Source of the DNA: Luteimonas yindakuii
Lineage (GTDB): Bacteria; Pseudomonadota; Gammaproteobacteria; Xanthomonadales; Xanthomonadaceae
Assembly: GCF_004803715.2 (NCBI RefSeq)
Contig: NZ_CP039383.2
Location: forward strand, 682,001-746,000
DNA: 64,000 bases
Reading direction: 5' to 3'
The translations under genes were made by a program, and so were the position numbers. The notes beneath the pieces were generated by a model that saw nothing but the letters and a program-made list of their open reading frames with translations, was not told where the DNA came from and did no database searches. Shown piece after piece: positions 57,232 through 64,000 of the stretch (within the stretch, counting starts at the first letter, position 1; the number at the start of each line of letters is the position of its first letter).

Positions 57232-57331
57232 GCGCGGCCCACGGCCGCGCGGGTTCTGTCTCACATCGCGAGCAGCGGGGCTCCCGCGCGACGCGCAGGG
57301 CCACGCGTCTCGCGGCCATGGCCGCTCCTAC
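57228..57331. repeat. Inverted pair of GTAG-headed REP elements
   Basis: The left element reads GTAGGCGCGGCCCACGGCCG and on (57228-57251). The right element, read leftward from 57331, is GTAGGAGCGGCCATGGCCGC (to 57311). Both begin with GTAG and fold into GCGGCC hairpins, like the GTAG-type REP/SMAG elements of Stenotrophomonas. The TAG of each GTAG is the stop codon of a gene: the M48 peptidase on the left and pfp on the right. Confidence 0.8.
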
Positions 57332-58578
57332 GGCCAGTCCGGCAGTTTCTTCGCGACCGGTGTGTTCTTCAGCGACACATAGGCCGGCAGGCCGTCACGG
57401 TAGGGCGGATAGGCTTCGCCACGCACCAGCGGCTGCAGGTAGCGACGCGCGGCGGCGGTGATGCCGTAGCCGTCGCGACGCAGGAATGCCGCCGGCATCT
57501 TCTTCTCGCGGTTGGCCACACGTGCGAGCGGCGCCGGCTCGATCGTCCAGCGATACGGGTTGTCGGAGACCCGGCGCACCGCCGGCATCGTCGCGTTGCG
57601 GCCCTCGAGTGCGTAGCGCACCGCGGCGCGGCCGACGGCGATCGCCTGCTCGAGATCGGTCTGCGACGCGATGTGCCGTGCCGAGCGTTGCAGGTAATCG
57701 GGCGTGGCCCAGTGCACCTTGAGCCCGAGCGCGTCCTTGACCCGTCCGGCCAGATACGGCGCCACGCCACCGAGCTGGGCATGCCCGAACGCATCGGTGC
57801 CGCCGCCGGACTCGGCGACGAAGCGGCCATCGGCGGTGCGGATGCCTTCGCTGGCCACCACCACGCACCAGCCGACGCGATCGACCACCGCCTGCACGCG
57901 GGCGAGGAAATCCGCCTCGTCGTACGCCCGCTCCGGGAACAGGATCAGGTGCGGCGCGTCATCGGCGCCATCGCCGGCGAGACCGGCTGCCGCCGCCAGC
58001 CAGCCCGCGTGGCGACCCATCGCCTCGTAGACGAACACGCGCGTGGACGAGCCCGCCATCGCGGCCACGTCCAGCGCCGCCTCGCGCACCGACACCGCGG
58101 TGTATTTCGCCGCCGAGCCGAAGCCGGGCGAACAGTCGGTGACCGCAAGGTCGTTGTCGATGGTCTTCGGCACGCCGATGCAGGTCAGCGGGTAATCCGA
58201 TGCGGCGGCGAGCTGCGACACCTTGAGCGCGGTGTCGGCGGAATCGTTGCCGCCGTTGTAGAGGAACCAGCGCACGTCGTGGGCGCGGAACACGTCGAGC
58301 AGGCGCTCGTATTTCGCCCGGTCCTCTTCCAGCGATTTCAGCTTGTAGCGGCACGAGCCGAACGCACCACCCGGGGTGTGTGCGAGCGCGCGGATGGAGG
58401 CAATGCTCTCGCGTGCGGTGTCGACAAGGTCCTCGCGCAGCGCGCCGAGGATGCCCTCGCGTGCGGCGAGCACCCTGATACGGCGTTCGCGCGCCTCGGT
58501 GATGACGCCCGATGCGGTGGCATTGATGACGGCGGTGACGCCGCCGGACTGGGCGTAGAGCAGGTTTCCTGTGGCCAT
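57328..58578 (-). CDS. pfp: Pyrophosphate-dependent phosphofructokinase
   Basis: A 416-residue enzyme. YAQSGGVTAVINATASG near residue 8, FLYNGGNDSADTALK near 105 and GVPKTIDNDLAVTD near 135 are the PFK core. The GGNDS and PKTIDND pattern, with Asp in place of the Gly after GGD, is that of PPi-using enzymes, which are reversible. FVYEAMGRHAGWLAAA near 186 is also typical. Xanthomonads lack ATP-PfkA and use this type. ATG 58578 is used. It is convergent with the M48 gene and its TAG stop lies in a GTAG repeat head. Confidence 0.9.
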   Translation of the reverse strand: MATGNLLYAQSGGVTAVINATASGVITEARERRIRVLAAREGILGALREDLVDTARESIASIRALAHTPGGAFGSCRYKLKSLEEDRAKYERLLDVFRAHDVRWFLYNGGNDSADTALKVSQLAAASDYPLTCIGVPKTIDNDLAVTDCSPGFGSAAKYTAVSVREAALDVAAMAGSSTRVFVYEAMGRHAGWLAAAAGLAGDGADDAPHLILFPERAYDEADFLARVQAVVDRVGWCVVVASEGIRTADGRFVAESGGGTDAFGHAQLGGVAPYLAGRVKDALGLKVHWATPDYLQRSARHIASQTDLEQAIAVGRAAVRYALEGRNATMPAVRRVSDNPYRWTIEPAPLARVANREKKMPAAFLRRDGYGITAAARRYLQPLVRGEAYPPYRDGLPAYVSLKNTPVAKKLPDWP

Positions 58579-58742
58579 CGTGGGGATTCGCGGCAGTGAA
58601 AGGAGGAGGGCGGCGGTGCCGGATTTCTCTCGTGGCGGCCGGGGTGGATACGGTACAGTGCGCCCTGTCTATGCGCGGCGGATGGTCCAGACGAGCCTGG
58701 CTGCGGCGAATTCCCGTTTGTCTGTAAGGAGTGGAGTCTTCG

Positions 58743-59321
58743 ATGCGACTGGTTCTTTTGGGTGCGCCCGGTTCGGGCAAGGGCACGCAGGCGGCACGGC
58801 TGAAGGAATACCTGCAGGTCCCGCACATTTCCACCGGCGACCTGTTGCGCGCCGAGGTCGCGGCACAGTCGCCGCTCGGCCTGCAGGCGCAGGAAGTGAT
58901 GGCACGCGGCGACCTGGTCTCCGACGACATCCTGCTCGGCATGCTGCGTGACCGCTTCTCGCGTGACGACACCCGCGCCGGTTTCATCCTCGATGGCTAT
59001 CCCCGCAACCTTGCCCAGGCCGCCGCGCTCGGCGAGCTGCTGGCCGACCTCGGCCAGTCCTTCGATGCCGCGATCCAGCTCGAGGTCGACAACGAACTGC
59101 TGGTCGAGCGCCTCGCCGGCCGCGCGCAGGCCGAAGGCCGCGCCGATGACAATCCCGAATCCGTGCGCAAGCGCCTGCAGGTGTACGACCAGCAGACCGC
59201 GCCGGTGATCGAGTACTACCGCCAGCAGGACCAGCTGACCGTCATCGACGGTGTCGGCAGCCTCGACGAGGTGCTCAACCGCATCCTCGGCGCGATCCAG
59301 GTCGAGAAGCCGGTCGGCTGA
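58743..59321 (+). CDS. adk: Adenylate kinase (short form)
   Basis: A 192-residue kinase interconverting AMP, ATP and ADP. The P-loop is GAPGSGKGTQAARL at residues 7-20, ISTGDLLRAEV near 30, and FILDGYPRNLAQAAAL near 82. The LID is short with no zinc cysteines (GRADDNPESVRKRL), as in the compact bacterial type. The AAGGAGTGGAG stretch just upstream supports ATG 58743 over the upstream GTG. A small membrane protein follows after 14 bp. Confidence 0.97.
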   Translation: MRLVLLGAPGSGKGTQAARLKEYLQVPHISTGDLLRAEVAAQSPLGLQAQEVMARGDLVSDDILLGMLRDRFSRDDTRAGFILDGYPRNLAQAAALGELLADLGQSFDAAIQLEVDNELLVERLAGRAQAEGRADDNPESVRKRLQVYDQQTAPVIEYYRQQDQLTVIDGVGSLDEVLNRILGAIQVEKPVG

Positions 59322-59335
59322 GCATCCTGCAGGCG

Positions 59336-59848
59336 GTGCGCCGCGGCTGGCACTGGTTGCGCGGCACTGCGCCCGTCGGCGCTTTGCCTGGCGGCATCCC
59401 GGCCGCGGTCGTTGCATGGCTGATCGCACTCGCGGTCACGGCGGCTGCCGAGGCCGCGTCCGCGCTGCCGCCTGCCTTCACGCGCACCGCCCTGTTGCTT
59501 GCCGTGGAGGCCGCGCTGGCCTGGGCCGTGCTGGCGCTGGCCGCACGCACGCCGTTGCGTGCGCAGGTGCTGCAGGCGCTGGGCCTGCTCGCGGCGGTGC
59601 GCAACGCCGTACTGGTGCCGGTGTCGCTGGTGCTGGTCGCGGATGCAGGCGGGGCCGCCCCGGGCACGATGCTGGCGCTGGCGGTGCTCGTGGGCCTGGG
59701 CACCGTCGCCGCAATGGCGGTACTGGTCCGTCGTTATCTCGACCTTTGGCAGCAGGCGCTGGGCCGCTCGCGGCGGGTTGCCGGCGCGGTGCTGCTGGCG
59801 ATGGCGCTGGTGCTGCTCGGCGTGGAGGCGATGCCCGGCCGAGGGTGA
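59336..59848 (+). CDS. Four-helix membrane protein, unknown
   Basis: A 170-residue hydrophobic protein with four membrane segments (about 22-40, 48-70, 80-103, 107-128) and a last one near 145-163. GTG 59336 is the start, 14 bp after adk. It is Ala/Leu/Val-rich with no recognisable motif. Likely cotranscribed with adk. I cannot name it and codon use matches the neighbours. Confidence 0.6.
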   Translation: MRRGWHWLRGTAPVGALPGGIPAAVVAWLIALAVTAAAEAASALPPAFTRTALLLAVEAALAWAVLALAARTPLRAQVLQALGLLAAVRNAVLVPVSLVLVADAGGAAPGTMLALAVLVGLGTVAAMAVLVRRYLDLWQQALGRSRRVAGAVLLAMALVLLGVEAMPGRG

Positions 59849-59921
59849 AGCCCTGCGGCCCCGGTGCCACCCCGCCATCGTCTCGGCTAGAGTGCGCGCT
59901 CGTTCCACGGAAGCGCACGAC

Positions 59922-61301
59922 TTGAAGATCCATATCCTCGGTATCGCCGGCACCTTCATGGGCGGCGTCGCCGCGCTGGCCCGCGAGGCCGGTGTCGAGG
60001 TCGAAGGCAGCGACCAGGCGGTCTATCCGCCCATGTCCACCCAGCTCGAACGCCTCGGCATCGCCCTCCACCAGGGTTACCAGCCCGGACACATCGGCGA
60101 TGACGCCGATCTCGTCGTGATCGGCAATGCGCTGTCGCGCGGCAATGCGTCGGTGGAAGCGGTGCTCGATGCCGGTCGCCCCTATGGCTCGGGCGCGCAA
60201 TGGCTGGCCGAGCACGTGTTGCCGGGGCGCACCACGCTGGCGGTGGCCGGTACCCACGGCAAGACCACCACCTCGACCATCCTCGCCTGGCTGCTGCAGT
60301 CGGCCGGGCGCGACTGCGGCTTCCTGATCGGCGGCGTTGCCGAGGACTTCGGCGTGTCCGCGCGCTTGGGCCGGGACCCGCTGTTCGTGGTCGAGGCCGA
60401 CGAATACGACACCGCGTTCTTCGACAAGCGCAGCAAGTTCGTGCACTACCGGCCACGGGTGGCGATCCTCAACAACCTCGAGTACGACCACGCCGACATC
60501 TTCCCCGACCTCGCCTCGATCCAGCGCCAGTTCCACCATCTGGTGCGCACCGTTCCGGGCGGCGGGCGGCTGGTCGTCAATGGCGAGGACGCGCACCTGG
60601 CGGAAGTGCTGGCGATGGGCTGCTGGACGCCGGTGGACCGCTTCGGTATCGACGGCGACTTCGAATGGCAGGCCCGACTGATCGATGCCGATGGCCGCGC
60701 CTTCGAAGTACTGCATCGCGGCGAGTCGCTGGGCGAGGTGCGCTGGGCGCTGCTCGGCCGCCACAACGTGATGAATGCACTGGCCGCGATCGCCGCCTGC
60801 CATGCGGCGGGCGTTGACCCGGCTCCGCTGCTGCCCGCGCTGGCGCGCTTCCGGAGCGTGAAGCGGCGGATGGAGCAGGTCGGCGAGATCGACGGCATTC
60901 GCGTCTACGACGACTTCGCCCACCATCCCACCGCGATCGCGACCACGCTCGCCGGCCTGCGTGCCAGCGTCGGCGATGCGCGCATCGTGGTGGCGATGGA
61001 GCCGCGCAGCAATTCCATGCGCCTGGGCGCGCATGCCGACGGCCTGGCGCCGTCGCTCGACGCCGCCGATGCCGTGGTGTTCCTGCATCGCCCGGAGCTT
61101 GCGTGGGATGCCGGCCGGGTGGTGCAGACGGTACGTGGGCAGGCGTTCGCCGTGCCCGACGTCGACACCCTGATGGCCACGCTGGGCGAACTGGTCGAAC
61201 CGGGCGACCACGTGGTCTTCATGTCCAACGGCGGCTTCGACGGCGCGCCGCGGCGTTTCGTCGCGCTGCTGCAGGCACGCAGGGCGTCGCCGATCGGGTG
61301 A
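59922..61301 (+). CDS. mpl: UDP-N-acetylmuramate:L-Ala-gamma-D-Glu-meso-DAP ligase
   Basis: A 459-residue Mur ligase that reattaches recycled murein tripeptide to UDP-MurNAc. The start is TTG (KIHILGIAGTFMGGVAALA follows), with no competing ATG in frame at a sensible place. The ATP motif is VAGTHGKTTTSTIL near residue 108; EADEYDTAFFDKRSKFVHY near 167 and DDFAHHPTAIATTL near 328 are the Mpl signatures. Peptidoglycan recycling role is secure. Confidence 0.96.
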   Translation: MKIHILGIAGTFMGGVAALAREAGVEVEGSDQAVYPPMSTQLERLGIALHQGYQPGHIGDDADLVVIGNALSRGNASVEAVLDAGRPYGSGAQWLAEHVLPGRTTLAVAGTHGKTTTSTILAWLLQSAGRDCGFLIGGVAEDFGVSARLGRDPLFVVEADEYDTAFFDKRSKFVHYRPRVAILNNLEYDHADIFPDLASIQRQFHHLVRTVPGGGRLVVNGEDAHLAEVLAMGCWTPVDRFGIDGDFEWQARLIDADGRAFEVLHRGESLGEVRWALLGRHNVMNALAAIAACHAAGVDPAPLLPALARFRSVKRRMEQVGEIDGIRVYDDFAHHPTAIATTLAGLRASVGDARIVVAMEPRSNSMRLGAHADGLAPSLDAADAVVFLHRPELAWDAGRVVQTVRGQAFAVPDVDTLMATLGELVEPGDHVVFMSNGGFDGAPRRFVALLQARRASPIG

Positions 61302-61413
61302 CGCCAACCCACGACGGATACGCCGCGCTGCACGAGCAGCGTGAGCGTGCCGGGCATGGTGCCGGCGCTCGCTCCGGCTTTGAGCCGCAGGCGATCCCGC
61401 CTAGGATGCAGTC

Positions 61414-62004
61414 ATGACCCCGTCCGACGGCATCGCGCCACTGCCGCTGTTTCCACTGACGAGCGTGCTGCTGCCCGGCGCGGCCACCGCGCTGCGCATC
61501 TTCGAGCCACGTTATCTCGATCTGGTCCGCGACTGCGGCAGGAACGGCAGCGGATTCGGCGTCTGCCTGATCCTGGAGGGCAGCGAAACCGGTGCGCCGG
61601 CGCTGCCCGCGGCGGTGGGCACGCTGGCTGTGATCGAGGATTTCGACCGCGGTGCCGACGGCTTGCTGGTTCTGCGCGTGCGTGGCGAGCGCCGCTTCCG
61701 CGTGCGTCACACCCGCGTGCGCGACAACGGGCTGGTGGTCGCCGACGTGACCTGGCTGGCCGACGACGAGACCGTGCGTCCGCGGCCGGAGCACATGCTG
61801 CTGGCGGAACTGCTGCGGCGCATGCTCGAACATGCGGTTGGTGACAGCGTCGTGCGCATCCCCGAACACCGCTTCGAGGATGCCGCCTGGGTCGGCTGGC
61901 GGTTGGCCGAGCTGCTGCCGCTGGCGGAGCCCGAGCGCCAGGCGTTGCTGCAGGAAGACGATATCCACGCGCGCCTGCAGCAGTTGCTCGAACACGTGGC
62001 CTGA
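61414..62004 (+). CDS. Stand-alone LON substrate-binding domain protein
   Basis: A 196-residue protein matching the Lon N-terminal domain alone: PLPLFPLTSVLLPGAATALR, IFEPRYLDLVRDC and GRRFRV-like RGERRFRVRHTRV. There is no AAA or protease domain. Proteins of this kind are widespread and function is poorly known; partner recognition is a guess. The start at 61414 lacks a strong ribosome site. Confidence 0.88.
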   Translation: MTPSDGIAPLPLFPLTSVLLPGAATALRIFEPRYLDLVRDCGRNGSGFGVCLILEGSETGAPALPAAVGTLAVIEDFDRGADGLLVLRVRGERRFRVRHTRVRDNGLVVADVTWLADDETVRPRPEHMLLAELLRRMLEHAVGDSVVRIPEHRFEDAAWVGWRLAELLPLAEPERQALLQEDDIHARLQQLLEHVA

Positions 62005-62020
62005 GCGCGCCGCGCCGCGT

Positions 62021-64000
62021 TCACTGCGTGGTGGGCGTGGCGTCCACTGCACCGCGGGTGCGCACGCGCAGCACCGCCACCCCGGATTGCGGATGCACGG
62101 CTTCGGCCGTGTCCAACCCGGCGACGTCGGCGCGCAACGCCAGCCAGGCATCGTGGGCGTCGGTCTGCGGCTGCCACAGCCCGAACAGGCCGAACAGCGG
62201 CCGGGTGTAGTCCAGCGTCTGCACCGTGCCTACCCACAGCGGCTCGCCGCCTTCGAGCAGCGCCGGCGCGTGCCACAGGCGCAGGACCTGTTCGCGGCCG
62301 GCGTCCACCGGGCGACGCATCAGCAGCACTTCCGCCTCGGTATCGAGGGCGGCGGGCAACACCGGTTGTCGCGCGGCCGGGGTGTCGTCGTCGAGCAGGC
62401 CGAGCACGGCCACCCAGTCCGCCTGCGCCTGCGGCACCCAGCCATGCTGCTCGAGGTGCCCGCGCAGTGGTGCGAGCGGGCCGGCCACCTGCACATCGAG
62501 TGGCCAGCGCAGGTCGGCGCTGCGTTCATTGCGGCGCGACGGCAGCGCCTTCCAGCCGGTATTCCACCATTCCGCCTCGGTGATGACCTGGCCGGGCGGC
62601 GGCGGTACGAAGTCGCCGAGCAACCGGTCGACCGCACGCGGCGCATGCCAGGCCGCGGCCAGCGCGAAGGTGATGTAGAACAGCAGCGCCAGTGGCCGCA
62701 TCCAGAACGAGCGCGCCACGTGGCGCCGGTAGGCCAGGCCCAGCACCAGCAGCCAGACCACGCCCAGCAGCACCCCGCCCACCACGTCGCTGAGCCAGTG
62801 CGCACCGAGGTAGATGCGTGCGAACCCCAGCAACGACACGGTCACGCCGGTCACCAAGTACGGCCAGACACGGTTGCGGCCCGGCAGTTCGCGGGCGATC
62901 AGCACGGCGAAGAAGCCGAAGGTGATGGTGGTCATCGTCACCGTCATCGACGGGAAGCCGAACCCGCTGTGCGCGGTGGGCGGGCGCGGCACGTCGATCA
63001 CCGCTTCCAGCCCCGCGGTCAGCACCAGCCCGAACGCGAGCGCGGCCAGCCAGTGTGCCGCCGCGAGGAAGCGCCGCCGCCAGACCAGCCACAGCAGCGC
63101 CAGCCCCGCGGCGGGCACCAGCACCACCGCATCGCCGATGGAGGCGAAGCCGGCCATCAGCCGGTCGGCCAGCGGATTGCGCAGCGCAATCATCGTTTCG
63201 TAGACGCTGAGGTCGATCATCAGCGGCTCGCCGCGCATCAGCACCGTGGTCAGCAGCGCGAACCATGCCCAGGCGATCGCCAGCAGGCAGACCGCCAGGA
63301 TCGCCAGCGATGCGGACTCCGGCCGGCGCGGATCGATCAGTGCGCCGGCGTAGCGGCCGAGGATCGGATGCGCGCGCGACCATGCCAGCGCCCGTGCCAG
63401 CAGCTTGTTGGCATGGGTGTCGAACCAGCGGTATGTGTAGACGACCAGCGCCCACGCCAGCGCCAGCACGACCGCGAGCGCGCCCAGCACGATCGCGAGG
63501 CGGTCGGCGACCGCGGCCACCGCGTCGTAGGAGGCACCGAAGATCCAGCCCGGGGCGAGGAACAGTGCCGCCCAGGAAATCGCCGCCAGCAGGCTGACCG
63601 GCAGGTAGCGGCGCAACGGCATTTTCGCGATGCCCGCGATGGCCGGCACGAACGGGCGGATCGCGCCGACATAACGCGCGATCACGATGCTCTTCAGCGC
63701 GTTGCGGCGGAACAGCACCTCGCCGCGGTCCAGCAGCTGCGGATAGCGCTGGAACGGCCATACCTGGCGCAGGCTGCCGCCCCAGCGCCGGCCGATCCAG
63801 TAGCTGATGCCATCGCCGGCGAATGCGCCCAATGCAGCGCAGGCCACCGCGTAGGGGCCGGAGATCTCGCCCAGGCCGATCAGTACGCCGATCGCGAACA
63901 GCAGCGGCAGTGCCGGCACCACCGCGCCGAGGATGATCACGGAGTCGGCGAATGCGATCAGGAAGATCACGAGGCCCGCGGCCAGCGGATGTTCGCCGAT
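62021..64000 (-). CDS. DedA-PAP2-LssY multidomain membrane protein, 5' end cut by window
   Basis: At least 660 residues; the frame is open to the window edge (upstream of GTG 63970 the residues EHPLAAGLVIFLIAF are DedA-like). Residues to about 210 are a DedA/SNARE-associated domain (GAFAGDGISYWIGRRWG, ARYVGAIRPFVPAIAG). The middle is a PAP2 phosphatase domain with motifs KxxxxxRP-like DVPRPPTAHSG, PSMTVTMTTI and the catalytic ARIYLGAHWLSDVVGG. The C-terminal 180 residues are an LssY-type domain (ITEAEWWNTGWKALPSRRNE). Probably an undecaprenyl- or phospholipid-phosphate phosphatase/flippase fusion. It is convergent with the LON-domain gene. Confidence 0.9.
   Translation of the reverse strand: MGEHPLAAGLVIFLIAFADSVIILGAVVPALPLLFAIGVLIGLGEISGPYAVACAALGAFAGDGISYWIGRRWGGSLRQVWPFQRYPQLLDRGEVLFRRNALKSIVIARYVGAIRPFVPAIAGIAKMPLRRYLPVSLLAAISWAALFLAPGWIFGASYDAVAAVADRLAIVLGALAVVLALAWALVVYTYRWFDTHANKLLARALAWSRAHPILGRYAGALIDPRRPESASLAILAVCLLAIAWAWFALLTTVLMRGEPLMIDLSVYETMIALRNPLADRLMAGFASIGDAVVLVPAAGLALLWLVWRRRFLAAAHWLAALAFGLVLTAGLEAVIDVPRPPTAHSGFGFPSMTVTMTTITFGFFAVLIARELPGRNRVWPYLVTGVTVSLLGFARIYLGAHWLSDVVGGVLLGVVWLLVLGLAYRRHVARSFWMRPLALLFYITFALAAAWHAPRAVDRLLGDFVPPPPGQVITEAEWWNTGWKALPSRRNERSADLRWPLDVQVAGPLAPLRGHLEQHGWVPQAQADWVAVLGLLDDDTPAARQPVLPAALDTEAEVLLMRRPVDAGREQVLRLWHAPALLEGGEPLWVGTVQTLDYTRPLFGLFGLWQPQTDAHDAWLALRADVAGLDTAEAVHPQSGVAVLRVRTRGAVDATPTTQ

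Noticed and set aside
55321..57264. Long open frame antisense to the M48 gene
   Set aside because: No family similarity; His/Gln/Arg-rich composition typical of antisense GC-rich frames.

Overview
This is a 64 kb piece of a GC-rich, gene-dense gammaproteobacterial chromosome, most likely from the Xanthomonadaceae/Lysobacteraceae (Lysobacter, Luteimonas or Pseudoxanthomonas-like). Supporting signs are an LPS/O-antigen locus wedged among the electron-transfer-flavoprotein genes (Xanthomonas keeps its LPS locus beside etfA), an S-adenosylhomocysteine riboswitch in front of ahcY, GTAG-headed and other dispersed REP palindromes, and GTG/TTG starts among many 4-bp ATGA overlaps. I see no rRNA, tRNA, transposase, integrase or CRISPR array; the window reads as core genome with a variable surface-polysaccharide segment at its left end.

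Region 1 (1-23.5 kb): surface polysaccharide and ETF. A truncated two-domain glycosyltransferase, a lipoprotein, an 889-residue membrane protein, a small EamA/SMR-like protein and a GT4 enzyme run rightward. They meet a leftward unit etfB-etfA-GT2-wbjC-wbjB-wbjD, where WbjBCD make UDP-N-acetyl-L-fucosamine. Divergent from etfB are rmlBACD (dTDP-L-rhamnose), then a two-subunit 3-oxoacid CoA-transferase and UDP-glucose dehydrogenase. A leftward GH99-like/RgpF protein and ETF-ubiquinone oxidoreductase close the locus. The sugars implied are L-FucNAc, L-Rha and a uronic acid. A Dpm1-like GT2, a small flippase-like protein and a GT-C-like membrane protein may add a side branch in the periplasm.

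Region 2 (23-43.6 kb): amino-acid, one-carbon and housekeeping genes. These include an AlkB-like dioxygenase, ilvE, metF, bolA, a zinc alcohol dehydrogenase, riboswitch-controlled ahcY, a secreted S9D glutamyl endopeptidase, a LysM protein of unknown function, metK, a SEC-C protein, dusB, ribokinase and a NupC transporter. MetF, AhcY and MetK belong to the activated-methyl cycle; GcvT and GcvH further right supply methylene-THF to it.

Region 3 (43.7-64 kb): signalling and envelope. It holds a degenerate GGDEF protein, an aldo/keto reductase, a Fur-boxed hemP, an ECF sigma/anti-sigma/PDZ module, a stomatin-NfeD pair, gcvT and gcvH, a histone H1-like protein preceded by a candidate small RNA, an S12 serine hydrolase, a LemA-M48 pair, a PPi-type phosphofructokinase, adk, mpl, a LON-domain protein and a truncated DedA-PAP2-LssY membrane protein. 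Two stretches over 300 bp lack genes: 30770-31629 (riboswitch plus repeats) and 51634-52433 (terminator, TGCA-rich DNA and the candidate RNA).
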